This document shows, piece after piece, positions 1 through 12,157 of a DNA stretch of 64,000 nt. Location of the stretch: NCBI GenBank assembly GCA_029962745.1, contig CM057152.1, positions 25,028,766 through 25,092,765 on the forward strand. The letters run 5' to 3'. Position 1 is the stretch's first letter; every line of letters starts with the position of its first letter. Position numbers and translations under genes: made by a program. This DNA comes from Echinometra lucunter. Its lineage: Eukaryota; Echinodermata; Echinoidea; Camarodonta; Echinometridae. Under the pieces are notes generated by a model that saw nothing but the letters and a program-made list of their open reading frames with translations, was not told the origin of the DNA and searched no databases.

Positions 1-110
1 CAATAATGTTTGATGGATAATACAAGGAGCCAGCTAGAGAATTGTTTATTCTGTAATTTATTGAATACAAAACATTTTTTTACAAAGGCCTTAAAGCCCT
101 TCTCTAAAAA

Positions 111-300
111 CCAGGTCATAGAGGTGAATATATCAATTTCAGGTGATAGTCTTGTTAACATGATATAGGTCAAGGTGAAAGATGTCATTGTGTACATGAA
201 AATTAAAAAAAAAAAAATCACCATGAATGTGCCATATATTTCTGACCTGGCAATGGCGGAGGCATAAATTTCGACCGCGCGCGGTCGAGGATTCATCTAG
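111..300 (+). mobile_element. 3' end of a Helentron-like element (partial)
   Basis: This matches the 3' part of the fuller copies at 35333-36378 and 43287-44182: AGGTCA-containing text, a short A-run, then GGCGGAGGCATA, a GC-rich palindrome (TCGACCGCGCGCGGTCGA) and a terminal CTAG followed by T. The 5' part is missing or decayed. The subterminal repeat plus 3' hairpin layout is that of nonautonomous Helentron-type rolling-circle elements. The family assignment is inference; the shared sequence is direct observation. Confidence 0.55.
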
Positions 301-304
301 TCTT

Positions 305-587
305 TTTCTGGTATCAATCAATATACATATTCTTTTCTTATTTTTTCAAGAGAGGTAATGAATCAGACATGAATTAATCAATTTCCCCATTTATGATTCG
401 ATCTGGATTCATTCCAGATCACCTTGCTGTTGAGCATGTTGCTCAACATCCAATCAAAATCCAGTATCCATGAAGAGTTACTATAATTGCAAAGTTACTG
501 TTACAGTAAGTTTTATGCAATGGGCCCAGGCCCCACAGAATTCTCAATCCTTACATTTTTCCATTGAAAATTTTCTAAAAATATTGC
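305..587. other. No gene seen
   Basis: AT-rich sequence with two small inverted repeats near 399-450 (GATCTGGATTC with its partner, then GTTGAGCA with TGCTCAAC). No coding signal or recognised repeat. Confidence 0.5.
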
Positions 588-591
588 TTAA

Positions 592-1393
592 CCCTAATAC
601 TGCCGGGGGGGGGGGGGGGGAGGCCATATGGCCCCCCCCTGTCGAATTTTTGTCGGTACTTCCTAACGCCTCAATATTTCGAAACGAAATTTCATGACTT
701 TTTTCTCTGATCCTTCCCGCACATTTTGATACCAAATTTATGTTGATCGGACCTACCGTGCGGGTGTCAGATTATGTTTACCGAACACATGTCACTGAAA
801 TTTCGCTATTTCTCTATATGACTGTGTATAACCCTATGGACAAAATCAGGAGCTTTTCCGATTTATGTAAATACTTTTCTCGTAAGTATCATCGTTGTTT
901 CAAATAGTGTAAATAATTACCACACACACACCCACACACACAATATAAAATGAAATGTGGTTGTAATTTTGTCAAATAGCAAAAAACGCGTGACGAAAAA
1001 CAAGGAAATACATAAAAAAATTGAAAAATAATAAAATACATAAGAAATAATTACCACAACCTATCTTTTTCTTTCAGGAATTGATGAGGGAGTTATGAAA
1101 GACATTTGTACCAAAAATTGCTATTCCTGAGGCTTTATTTAGTGAGAAATACCAAAATCTATGGTTTCTTGCATAAATTAGCATAAATTAACTACTTAAA
1201 GAAAATAAAAGGACTTTCGTAAATTTAGCTATACAACTTTGTAGATTACATAATTCTTGACCCTTGTGCAAAATTTTGAGGCAATCGTGCGACCCATGGC
1301 CGAGATCTCGGGGGGGGGGGGGGGGCATAATGGCCCCCCCCCCCCCCCCCCCCCGGTAATAACAAGCTTTGAAATACCCTGGGAGTATTAGGG
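592..1393. mobile_element. TTAA-flanked nonautonomous DNA transposon (piggyBac-like termini)
   Basis: The element starts CCCTAATACTGCC directly after TTAA (588-591) and ends GGGAGTATTAGGG directly before TTAA (1394-1397), giving imperfect inverted termini and a TTAA target duplication. CC(C/Y) termini next to TTAA are the hallmark of piggyBac-type elements. There is no transposase ORF inside. Close to both ends are poly(G) runs followed by a short AT core and poly(C) (604-640 and about 1311-1354), which could snap back on themselves. A (CA)n tract lies near 923-943. Confidence 0.7.
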
Positions 1394-1596
1394 TTAAAGG
1401 ATGCACCAGAACCTTAGATTTGAATTTTAAAGTGTAAAAACATCGTTGTGGCCTAGTTCTGATGAATAAACCATGCTTGTTTGCACTGTAAGCACTGTAA
1501 ACTGTATGTTTTGATGTTTTTCTTTAATTACATGCATCTGAATGTCATGGAAGAACCATATCATTTTGATGGAGATAAGACGTGTATTTTTAATAC

Positions 1597-1650
<54 letters not shown>
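1597..1650. repeat. (TGAT)n microsatellite
   Basis: About 13 uninterrupted TGAT units. On the opposite strand it reads as an artefactual repeat of Ser-Ile-Asn-Gln. Confidence 0.95.
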
Positions 1651-1652
<2 letters not shown>

Positions 1653-3540
1653 AGTTGTTTATTGAAAAATCATGTGTCAGGTTGAAAGTTGAATTACATG
1701 GAATATACATATACATGAGGCCTGAAAAGGCAAAGTAAATATTTGATCTAACATGTTTAGACAATCATGATTTACAAAATATCAGTTCATACTAGATGAA
1801 GTAAAGGAAGAGAGAGAGGGAGTGGGTGATCTGGAAGGAGAGGGCAGATATGGGAGAGAAGGATAAGTATTGTGAGGAAAAAAGATAGAGAAGAGTGTAA
1901 TGGGAGAGATGAGGATACGATAGAGAGAAGAAATGGAATTATTAGATCACGGAAGAGATGGCATGCAGAAAGAGGAGAAACAGGAATACTGTCGAGTATT
2001 TTATGCTAGCAATACAGGACACTATTCAAATCGAACAATGATTTACTTTGTTTCAAGATTCATAAACTTTGACATATTTTAACCTGGTTCCTTTTTTCAT
2101 TTTTTCATTTATTTTCTCTTTCTTTTTTCTTTTCTCTCAGTGTTCAATTTAGCCCTGTTGGTTTCTCATTTTCCTTTCTTTTCTGTCATTGCTTAATTTG
2201 TTTACTCTTGTTTACTCTTGTTTGATGGCCAGCTTCACCATAATAGCCCTGCTAGAACAAAGATCAATAACACCGAGCTCATTTCATGATCTTAATCATG
2301 TTAATGATTATATGCCAGATGAAAAAAAGTTCTTTTATCGAATTACAAGCATCAATGATTATCTCTAGTGCACAAAAAAGTTTTTTTTTCTTCTATCATT
2401 GCATTATTCCATTTCATTAAAGCTGAGGATAAGTATAATCCAAATTGTTTTAGGCTTTACAATAAAATCAAAGAGATATTGATAGCATTTGGGCAGCACT
2501 GGTATGCTGAACCGGCCATCCATAGGGGCAAGACTCTTTCCTCTTTTCTTCTCTTTTTTCTTCTCATACCCCCTTTTTTCTCAACACGCGGGACTACACG
2601 CACGTCGCTCACTTGTCAATTAATTCTTTTATACCAACACATGAGGGCGTTCTTATTTTACAAGTAATATATAATACTGTGGACCCTTTGTCGCTTGTTG
2701 TTTGTATGAAAATGTATTGCCGAAATGGGCCGATTTTGTTCATAAATCAGCTGGATACATACCAAGGGTAAGAAAGAAGTACAAAAAAATGAGATATTTT
2801 CTTTTAAATGACAAAAGAAACTTATTTTATACTGGGTGCTTACTTGACAATATAAGAAATTTTCATGTAGATATATGTGAATGAAGAAAACATGAGAAAT
2901 CTCATGTTTTGAGAACTCGAGCGAAATTTATTGCTTATAGCTGGTTGAAATATCTTCCTGTCACATTTCTCCGTTATTATATGGTACATATTAAACTTCC
3001 AAAGGCACCATATCAAAGAAAACTCGATTTAAACGATGTCGCTTACTTGACATATAATGAAATATATCATTTATAGGAATACCAATGGAAAATGATTTTT
3101 CTAAAATTCATCTTACAAGCAACAGCGCTGAAAACTTGGGAATAGCAAAAATAAACATTACTTCATCGTTTCCATCTTGAAATAAGCATGAAAAAAGATT
3201 ATTCTGCCTAACATAGCAATTTTTTGAATGAAGCAGAATTTGCTTTTTTGCCCAAACTATACTCAGATTTTGGCAGAATGAACATAAGTAGGAAAGAGGA
3301 TCTTTTGTTGGTAATCAGCCAGCGAGAACAAACGAATAAAAGCGAGCTTAGTTTTGTCAGAAAGAATGAAAAAACTTAATTTTGGGTTTGAAACTCGCTC
3401 TTATTCGTTAAAAATTAAAAAATTTAGGTCGCAAGTGTGCGTCATTTTGCGTGTTAAAATCGCATAGAAGGTGCTGAATTTGCAAGTGAAAGAGGAAGAA
3501 AGAAGTAAAATCCTTTCTCATACCAGTCTTGTCGCTTAGT
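1651..3540. other. Intergenic, nothing recognised
   Basis: AT-rich sequence with a purine-rich GAGA segment at about 1800-1990 and pyrimidine-rich stretches near 2090-2200. Short open frames occur (for example 2368-2667), but they have low-complexity Phe/Leu/Lys composition and no recognisable domain. Confidence 0.5.
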
Positions 3541-3558
3541 CATTTGCGAAAGAGCATT

Positions 3559-3585
3559 AGAGAGAGAGAGAGAGAGAGAGAGAGG
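3559..3585. repeat. (AG)n microsatellite
   Basis: An uninterrupted dinucleotide tract of about 13 AG units. Confidence 0.9.
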
Positions 3586-3929
3586 ATGATCAGACACATA
3601 AGGAAATGGATTAAGCATAGCAGTATAGTGTATGCTTACAAAATTCGGAATTATGTTTGAATAAAAGAATTTGAAAACAATCGTGGTAACGACAGCTGCA
3701 GGGGAATGATTAGTAAATGCCATTCTGGCTTAAAACGGAAGACCTTTTTTCATCGGAATCAAACATTGAACTTTTGTGCTGCATTTCCTTCATTCGGGAA
3801 GCTTTATACATGCTGTCAGTAAAAAGTGGATACAATCAAATATCGTCTTGCAAGCTGGCAGCAAGGCACTTTCGTTCTGTAGGTAGCAGACGACGCAACA
3901 GACTGGGAGGGAACTATTTTGATCCCCAT

Positions 3930-4226
3930 GTTTGACCTTTGACCGCGCGCCCCATAGCTTGTACATACGCGTGTCGCCACTCTCTCTGCTCTCTCTGTGT
4001 TGACGCCCTCTACGTTCGTTGGTCGCCAGTTTCAAGGAGCGGCGAATATTACGGTATCGATATCTGTAACAAGATGGCTGCGCCCTGTGAACAGTGGAAT
4101 TCCAGGGAGTTGATTCCTCCACCCGCCAATTTCTTGAGAATCGGCTCAACAACAGGGTTTGACGATGACGATGGTAACAATAACATGATGTCATGTAGAT
4201 CTAAACCTTATTTGTTTTTTTTATAA
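3930..4226 (+). CDS. Possible promoter and first coding exon (low confidence)
   Basis: A locally GC- and CpG-richer island (about 3850-4170) lies in otherwise AT-rich DNA. The ATG at 4074-4076 has the context AACAAGATGGCTGCG, a good start context that also resembles a YY1/initiator element. The open frame begins MAAPCEQWNSRELIPPPANF and runs to a stop at 4226. GT dinucleotides near 4156 and 4173 could act as splice donors, but neither is strong. A TGACCTTTGACC element (3933-3944, an inverted DR1) lies about 130 bp upstream. I do not recognise the peptide and see no downstream exon, so this may be chance. A 134-codon frame also runs antisense (3790-4194). Confidence 0.22.
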
Positions 4227-4469
4227 CTGTGTAGGGGTCTATAGATCTAGTCTAGATCTAGATCTAACTTAATACAGCCACACGCGTGTGTCTTTATTGC
4301 GGCCACTCGCGTGCAGACCTGTGCTGGCTGGTAACAATAACATGAATAGCATTTTGAATTTGATGTCATGTACTCTATTTGTTTCCTTAGACTAGGTCTA
4401 GGTCTATAGCAGTGTATACAGCCACACCCGTTGTCTTTAGGGCTATATCGTGGTAGGATGGGGGGTTGA

Positions 4470-5660
4470 GTGTCCGGACACGTAACAAAAATGAAGGGAA
4501 AGAGTTCCTCTTGCGACAGCCACCCAATTTTTTAAAGTAAAAAATGGTTCTCTTCAGTTTCACACCTTTCTTGACTTTTATTCTCTTTCATTTGTTTCTT
4601 GACTTACCATACCTGACGAGACTCGAACCTGTACCATCAGACCATTCACTTCTCAAGACTGATGCCTTATCGACTGTGCTAGCGAGAGATCGCTGAAAGT
4701 GAAGGGTCTCCTAATATGATTATAAGCCGGAAGCCGGAAGTCCCGATCAGTCAAACTCCCAGGATGCATTGCTCTTATTTTTCTGACTGTAAATAAACTG
4801 AGGTCAACGTGAAATGCACGGTATCGCAGCTCAGGTAAGCTTTTAATTTTGACGGAATAAACCATATTGTAGGTGCTAAAGTTTAGCTGTAATGTAGGTT
4901 CTTTTCCCCAGCACAGGACAAGAGCAGTCTTTAGTTGAGATGTTTCTTGATCAAAGTCTTGGGCTCATCTGCCTAGGGCTTGGCAGGGCCTGATTTATTA
5001 TTCATGATATTTTCTGGTTTCTTTGCACATGTCACTCAAGTTCAATTCATAAAACATAAATATTCAAAGAAAATCAAGCATAACAATGCCTAAGCAATAC
5101 ATATTCATTAAAGGAAAATCCAATCACATTTGAGTGTTGTACAACATAAATATTCATAACTAAAACAACCAATGAGGAAGAAGGAGGGTAGTTGAAATAG
5201 CTGAAGGGTGGAGCATGGTGAACAGGAATTCTATAACAAAGGAAATGATCAAGTTGGGAATGTGAAGCATGAAGGAGAGATGAGGAAGGCAAAAGCAAGA
5301 AGGCTGAAGAAGGCTGATGACAAAAGCAAGGAGGAATGTTAAAGAGGGCAATTCTGAGAGGGCTAAATCACAAATGGAAATAAGGTTACAAGAGGTGAAC
5401 CCTGGCTTAAAGAAAAATAAACAAAGTAAAGATCATTAATCTTGATCACTGGATATACATGTACAGGTACAGTCTATACACAACCTAATTAAATGTACAA
5501 AATAGTTCCCCACAATATTTATAGGATTTTTATGGGTGCTATAGATCTACACCCTCTAGATTAGACCTAGATCTAGACTCTAGAATATCATTCCAAGTCG
5601 TATCCCTAAATTTGGGTGGCTGTTGCAAAAGGAACTCTTCCCAAATGGAGCCTTCTTTTT
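4470..5660. repeat. Diverged inverted-repeat pieces
   Basis: The segment around 4484-4530 (GAGTTCCTCTTGCGACAGCC) reappears in reverse complement near 5605-5650. GTCCGGACA words occur near 4471, 5806 and 5822. TCTAGATC-rich clusters occur at 4228-4270 and 5530-5590. This suggests the remains of an inverted-repeat element, but I could not set its ends. Confidence 0.35.
4605..4705 (-). repeat. tRNA-like segment, probable SINE head
   Basis: Read on the minus strand it contains an A-box-like TAGCACAGTCGATAAGG (4665-4681) followed 35 bp later by a B-box-like GGTTCGAGTCT (4619-4629). These are internal RNA polymerase III promoter elements in tRNA order. The folded tRNA is imperfect and the sequence runs on into A-rich DNA, so a tRNA-derived SINE fragment is likelier than a functional tRNA gene. 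Confidence 0.5.
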
Positions 5661-6846
5661 TGTCTTTGGATTAAACAAAAACTATGCATTGATTTTTGCT
5701 AATCATCATCAATATTTGTTCGCTATAATATTGTCTAACAGTTTGTGCTAAAACATTTAAGAGATTTGCTTGTGAACTTTTTCAATTGGCTGTTTAAAAT
5801 CGACTGTCCGGACATACAACCTGTCCGGACATCCAACGACTGGGTATACCACTCGTCATGCTCGTTCATTTGACGCACGCACTTGTGTATGGAGGTGGAA
5901 ATAGGAAACCAATGCGTGTGACTGAAAGCGCTGCTGTACAAACTGAACGGTGATTTCCTATTTCACGATAATGCCATCTTTAGTTTGCCTTGTGGCCACT
6001 CGCATGAATGGTATCCACTCACATGATCATGATGATAGGCATAGCATCGACTCAAGTCAAGGATACAGGGGCCTGTTTGTTAACACTGTCACTGGCTTAA
6101 CTAGCTATGCTCAGTCAAAAATGAAAGTTCAAATAAAAAATATACTCTGTCCACATGATAGAAAAGATGTGCATTAAGACATATTTGGCTTTGGAATAGA
6201 AAAAAACTGCCAGTAAACGTGTTAAAATTCAGGATAAATGTCGAATAAATTCAGCTGTTCCGCCATAGACGAAAAATCACTTCCTAGTTATAATTAATTC
6301 AATGCGGCTCCGTACGCGTCCTGGTTGGCCATTGTTGTGCTTCGAATTAATTAAAATTGCCTAGTCTCGCTGCAATGCACAATTGTATTCCAGTGCATCA
6401 CACAAGTATTGCCGTGGGGTTGCAGTCACTTTTCTGTAAACGCAGATCACCAATTGAGTACACCAAAACACTCTCCAAATATGAGAATTCGAATGAAATA
6501 ACACTGGCTTTTAAGTCTGTCCTGGACCTTGGCCAAAATATAGAAAAAAAAACTGGGAGGAATCAACTCACGGTCGCTCCCGACGTCGACATGTGGACAC
6601 TATGTAAACATAAACACCCTATATCGCTAGCGCTAGCTAGCTGTGTGTGAAAACCCCAAACCTGTGTGTGAAAATGTGTGTTCTAGCCCCTTTCTAGCAC
6701 TTCCCACATGAGATGAAATCAGCTGCAAACCATCCATTCCATGCCCGTTTTATCTGGGTCGGAATTTGGTCATTCATAACGCGATTCATATTTAGCAGCC
6801 GACCTTCTTAGATTTGGAGAAGATGAAGAAGAAGGAAGGGGCCGAG
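5661..6846. other. Intergenic, nothing recognised
   Basis: No domain-bearing ORF. Small palindromic AATTAATT motifs near 6290-6350 and a GCTAGCGCTAGCTAGCT cluster near 6626 are the only visible structures. Confidence 0.45.
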
Positions 6847-6887
6847 GGAGAGAGAGAGAGAGAGAGATGATGTGTGTGTGTGTGTGG
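6847..6887. repeat. (GA)n and (TG)n compound microsatellite
   Basis: GA units (6847-6867) followed by TG units (6871-6887). Confidence 0.9.
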
Positions 6888-7184
6888 GCGTGTGTGCGTA
6901 TATGTCTTGTAAACACAAATTCTGGTATGTTATGATATGATACACGATGTACGATATGATCATATGATGTATGATTAAACAAAAAATGTTGATGTTGACC
7001 TGACCATTCAATTATTTAAAATTGTGAATTTCTTATTGTGTTTTCATATCTAAGAACTGGTACTCATTGCCTGCCTCAATTTCACTTTGTCAACATACAT
7101 TTGAATTGTGTCCATGACATACAACTCCGCACCCCTCCACTCTATATGAACCTTACTTTTTCTCCTTTCTCTTCTCTCAATCCC

Positions 7185-7260
7185 CCCACTCTCTCTCTCT
7201 CTCTCTCTCTCTCCCTCTCGACCTCTCTCTCTCTCTCTCTCGACCTCTCTCGACCTCTCG
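7185..7260. repeat. (CT)n microsatellite with CTCGAC interruptions
   Basis: A long CT tract broken by repeated CTCGAC words. It yields Ser/Leu-rich and Arg/Glu-rich pseudo-ORFs on the two strands. Confidence 0.9.
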
Positions 7261-8698
7261 ATACGCTCTATCATGTACACTGTACTCTCTTTCTTGTCGG
7301 GATTCATGTTACCCTGTAATATCACTGTGAGAAAAGTATGGTTATGTTACTGACCTCCCATAGTGTATGATTTATGTTTGGAAACAACGAAATAAGCCAG
7401 ACATGTTTTGGCACCGAGGAGTCTGTTGTTTTGAAACTCTTGACCCAGAATGATTTACGACCACATCGGTCTGCTTTGAAGTTGTCATTTTCACACACTA
7501 GTCTTTCTTGCTAATGTTCTGCAACTACTGGCTGGAATATCAGACCAATCAGAGAAGGAATTTAATATGTAAGGCATCTCATTGGTTAATCCCCCAACAG
7601 TCATGCCTTTAGAAATCCAACAATATCTCTGACCAATTAGGAGTCTTGTGATTCTGAGTTGTGAACAACTTTGCCCCTTCCGCCCATAATTTTCTCCGCA
7701 TGTACATTTAGCAGGTGTGTACTGTGAATTGTCAACGTTTCAGTTGGGAAGGTGGGGTGAAATTTGACTCGCACATGATTAGCTACGTTTATGTTGACGA
7801 AAATAGTTATTAAAAATTGAAATAAAAACGATCATCGCATTTTCAGAACACTTTTTATTTTAAACCTTTGACAGGGCAAGAACTCATCGCCCTGCCCCCT
7901 CCACATGTAAACATTTAACATGTATTAGTCAAGATAAATTTCCTTTAGTAATCCACGAATGTGGGCACAGGCAGGGATTGACACTGCAAAATCAGAGCCC
8001 ACACACCCAGACGACACAAGGTAGCCTTGGGACTTGAAATAAGACTAGCAGGATGCAATCGATGAATGATGCAGACATTCTTGAAAACACGTGTTTTGCA
8101 TGACATTTGGCAATACGATCGTGAATGAACATGCTATCACACAGCATTGAAGCACCCGCGGATTCGCACAATAGGGACCTTTTGTTCACTTTTTTAAATT
8201 AGCATAGAACACAAAGGAGTATCGCAGAGAAACCAAATCTAGTCCAATTCTGGATTTGCAAGCTTCATTTTGAGTCTTGAATTTCATATGTGTGTATCGT
8301 TGGGCATTGAAAAAATGATTGTGTAAGACATTGAAAACACTTCAAGTGCAGGTTAGTTAACGATTCATTAGAGTTACCGATGGTTTGGGGTGTGAAATAT
8401 TAGTTTGTTGAAAAAGTAAGTGAAAAAATGTGAGCTGAAATTTCAATTGTCCATGTTTGAAATGGAATAAAACAAAAGTTAGCATATATTTTCATTATAT
8501 TTCATGCATCACATCTGGCAAATTTATTTCTCTGTCGATACAATTATGAAAAACTTATGCACTGTTCGCGTGTAGTTCAGGAATACTATGTAATTTGACC
8601 CTTCATTTTGCCGACCTTAACCCGTAACCTGATGCGCTGTGTAGAAGAATGAGCTGAATAATAAATTGCGCCCTCTCTCATCAATGGACATACCTAGC
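7261..8698. other. Intergenic, nothing recognised
   Basis: No recognisable coding exon, RNA gene or repeat terminus seen. Confidence 0.45.
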
Positions 8699-8702
8699 TT
8701 AA

Positions 8703-9101
8703 CCCATTCGTGACAGAGGGTCCACATTATGTGGTTTGGTCTAATAACTTTTCGTACAGAGCCCTAAAAATCATACCAAATACATGAGCAGAAAGAGCAA
8801 AAAATTCTACACAAACTGTGCCCATTTTGGTTGCGTCAATATTTGTTGTTTGATGCTGAAAATTTTTTAAAGGAAAATAAGCATTAAAATCCTTAAATTG
8901 GCAATGTGATAGTTTAAAATCACTCTTATCCTGCAAATTGGCAACTTTTGACCTCTTATACTTTTTGTCAATTTATTTTTATTTCAGATACATGATGTTT
9001 TATAAGAAAAATGTAGCAATAAAATAAAAATGTTGGTGTTACCAATTTGAAGAAAAAAAGCTGATCAAATTAGGCTTCAAATAATTCCTGTCACGAATGG
9101 G
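8703..9101. mobile_element. 399-bp TTAA MITE, family A (piggyBac-like)
   Basis: The near-perfect inverted termini CCCATTCGTGACAG and CTGTCACGAATGGG are each flanked by TTAA (8699-8702 and 9102-9105). The interior shares words with the element at 18596-19003 (CATGAGCAGAAAGAG, CTTAAATTGGCAA), so they are one family. There is no coding capacity. The right-hand TTAA is also the left-hand TTAA of the next element at 9106. Confidence 0.8.
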
Positions 9102-9105
9102 TTAA

Positions 9106-9582
9106 AGTGATTACACAATGGTAAAAGTTTTTTTGATATATGATCGAGAATAGAATTCTAAGAAGAATAACATTAAAAATTTGATGATTTTCAATCGAAA
9201 TCAATGCATTTTGGCTAATTTTCTCATAAAAAGTGAAGAGTTGACCAAAAAATTTGAGTATAAGGTATGATGTCAAAGTGGGTACCCAGCTTTGCGCATT
9301 GCAGCTGTGCTGTGCGCTAGACTGTACAATATGTATTATACCTTGCGCGCATTTTGCTAGAATTGTGCGACAAGGTACCACTTTGACGTCATTTTGACGT
9401 CATAGTGGGTACCCAGTTGAAACTGGGTCACAGCTGAGGGGTCAAAATATCCTGAAATCTTACCACATTTGGGAGTTTCCTTGGCAACACGACTTTTAAA
9501 AAACTTTAGGCAGATGATTTTCTGCTAATAAAATCATGCTCTTTTAAATGAACTAACATTGTTTCAGCATTGGGTACCCCCT
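9106..9582 (+). mobile_element. 477-bp TTAA element, family B (CRE-bearing)
   Basis: Imperfect inverted termini AGTGATTACACAATG and CATTGGGTACCCCCT lie between TTAA (9102-9105) and TTAA (9583-9586). A second copy lies in the opposite orientation at 33208-33686, also TTAA-flanked, which confirms the boundaries. The centre holds two palindromic TGACGTCA sites (9384-9391 and 9395-9402). TTAA targets are used by piggyBac and Kolobok superfamilies; the termini do not decide which. Confidence 0.75.
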
Positions 9583-9586
9583 TTAA

Positions 9587-11379
9587 AGGGACACGCAACT
9601 GGGAAATCATGGGGAAAATGGATTTGTAAATTAGACCTAGTCTAAGGCTTGTTTACTTGTACATTGTAGCCCGACTGTCATCATGTGAGCCCGACGGACT
9701 GATGCAATAAAAATTCGGACAGCATGAAGTGGACCGAACTCAGGGTGCTTTTATGCTTACTTTCTGAATGCAGGATGAGCGTTTTGAAACGTGCATCGTA
9801 AACGCGGTTACACAGGGTAGGCCTACTGTTTATGCTTCTATTCTAAAGGCAAAGCCGAAGTGCTGGACAAGCTGGGGCTCGAGCGCCAGTTAACAAAGTG
9901 AAAATACCACATGATTCTGGATAGGGTTTCCTATTTTAATGCCAAGACCGAGACAAGCATAACTCGCCACAAGAGGGTGTTAACACAAATCATCAATATG
10001 CAATGTATCAACAAAGATCAGAACATTAGCATGATCACTTCTTTCTTTCTTCTTTCCATCTCATTCTGTTACTAGTAGTATTCTATGAACTATCTCCGTC
10101 ATATCAGCAATACGACCGAGTAGCTAATTTTTAGCACTGAGTACTTCACTTGAAAGTTATAGAAATATATCAACAACACAAACAATAAGGTACATTTGTG
10201 TTCCCACACAAGCACTGATAAACAACTACCGTGTACTAAAGGAATTTGCATACCTATACAATGCACTCCCTTATTAAGAATCCAGTAACAAAAACTATAT
10301 ACAATTTCAATACTGCAACCTCCTTATACTTTTATCTTCGTGGTAACTGAAAAACACATAGCAATAGCTAAGACAGGCATATATGTACAAAATGTGAATC
10401 AGCAGGATTGTAGTACCTAATGACTGTACACAGTAACTAATAAACACACTGACGTTTCATATCTACAAGCCTTAACATGTACAGTGTAAAATACCATGAT
10501 GAAATCGCACATAATATCAGTGCAAAACTTTGCTTAACAACAATAAACAACCCGTTTGATCAAAGACCTATCATAAAGAATACATAATTACACAGGCATA
10601 CACATTTGACCCACTCAGGAAAATCCTGCACACACCATAGTTGCATGATACCACACTTCAACATGTATATTGTCAAACAAGAAAGAAGATTGAGAATATC
10701 GCAGTGTAACAGATATCCATTGAATAGAAAAAACAACAACGACTTGAACTACATGTATGTACTGAGCAATTTTACAGCATGTATAAATAACAAGTACACA
10801 AACTAGCTAGCCATTACTATAGTAAGCAGTAAATTCCATAAACATGGGAAAACAAAAATACAGTTTTACTAAATATCCTGCTAACCTGCTTTACCTGCTT
10901 TACCTGCTTTACAGTAATAATAACATAATATTCTGTGCAACAAAAGAATACAGGTTTCATGCATGCATGATTCATAGCTTATAAAATTACAAAAGGGATA
11001 ATGGACTAAGCAATGCATCACCAACCACTCTATAAATGAACTTTCACATCAATAAACATGAACAGTCCAAAAACAAATAGATAAAATTAGCTGAGAGTCT
11101 ACTTTATTGTGACAAAACTCAAGATATGTAGCAATAACAAACAATTGAAAAATACAGCGGATAAAAAAATAAGAAAAAAAAATGAAGTCCATGGCATTTA
11201 TACACTAACTGCCAGGGGATGGGGGGGGGGGGGGGGGGGTCAATAGGGGGTGCTGATGGACATGGGACCAGAATGCCGGTGGTAGGAGGCATTGACCTGT
11301 TGTCCATCAAAGGATGCCAGTCCTCAGACATAAGTCGGGGGCATTAAGTCCAAGGGCCAATATTGGTTAGGGTCAGAAG
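9587..11379. other. Intergenic, nothing recognised
   Basis: AT-rich DNA with a short tandem of CTGCTTTAC near 10880-10912 and a poly(G) run near 11220-11239. No supported gene. Confidence 0.45.
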
Positions 11380-11974
11380 TAGGGCCGTTTACCGAACCGC
11401 CGAACCGAACGGAAATTCGCCGAACAGGGCACTTCCGAACAGGACCGAACCGAACCGAACCGAACTCAAAGGCCAAGTTCGGAAGTTCGGCAGTTTATAA
11501 TACAGGATCATTGATTCAGCCCTCGGTGAAGACCTTGTCCTGAATTAATTATGCTAAATGGGAGATACACCTTTGCTTTATTAAAAAAATTAATACGTAC
11601 ATTTATTGGTGGGATTTCTTTTAATTCATCTTCTAAAAGTTTTTTCTTAAATAAAAGATAGAAAAACACTTAATACAGCTTGTGTCTCATTTTTCCTTTG
11701 ATTCTGATAAATTTCATAATATTTGGTACCATGAATTCTAGTTGTTTTCCCCCAAAATCATGTTAAAAGCTTCACAATATGCCCAAAGATACTCGCGATT
11801 GTAATCGATTGTAATCGAAGGTTGTGATCGATTAACAATCTTGATCGATCATAATACTAAATAAATATTTTTAAAAGAATTAATAGAAAAACGCTGCTTT
11901 ATTGATAATTTCTTATAATATTTTCATTCCTTTCCTTTATTTCAATTAAAAAAAAAAAATTTGCTTGTTTTCTA
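11380..11974 (+). mobile_element. hAT-like element A, copy 1 (3' part lost)
   Basis: The sequence from TAGGGCCG onward, including the CCGAACCGAACGG repeats and the TAATCGATTGTAATCGA cluster, matches the element at 14047-14934 closely for about 600 bp. The match stops at 11975, where a TTAA-specific MITE is inserted. The 3' terminus of this copy is not seen. Confidence 0.65.
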
Positions 11975-11978
11975 TTAA

Positions 11979-12157
11979 CCCATAGCAGTACAGAGCTTCA
12001 TTGAGGTCTAAATTAATCATCTTCATTCCTCATATTGGCAATACAAACTATTTTTTTCCACGTTTACATAGCTTGAAAAAAATAAATATGGATATAACAT
12101 AAACCAAAATGAAATATAAAATTGAATCAGATATTGCCAATTTTAACACAGAAAGAG
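11979..12157 (-). mobile_element. TTAA MITE family A, truncated, inserted in hAT-like element A
   Basis: It starts CCCATAGCAGTACAGAG directly after TTAA (11975-11978) and is the reverse complement of the right part of the 18596-19003 element. It ends abruptly at a poly(G) run (12158-12178). The uninterrupted hAT copy at 14047-14934 has TTAA at the same place (TTCTATTAATCAG, about 14632), so the empty site is visible in this window. Confidence 0.75.

Noticed and set aside
3790..4194. 134-codon minus-strand frame
   Set aside because: Arg/Ser/Cys-rich with no domain; it is antisense to the weak first-exon candidate and probably reflects local GC content.
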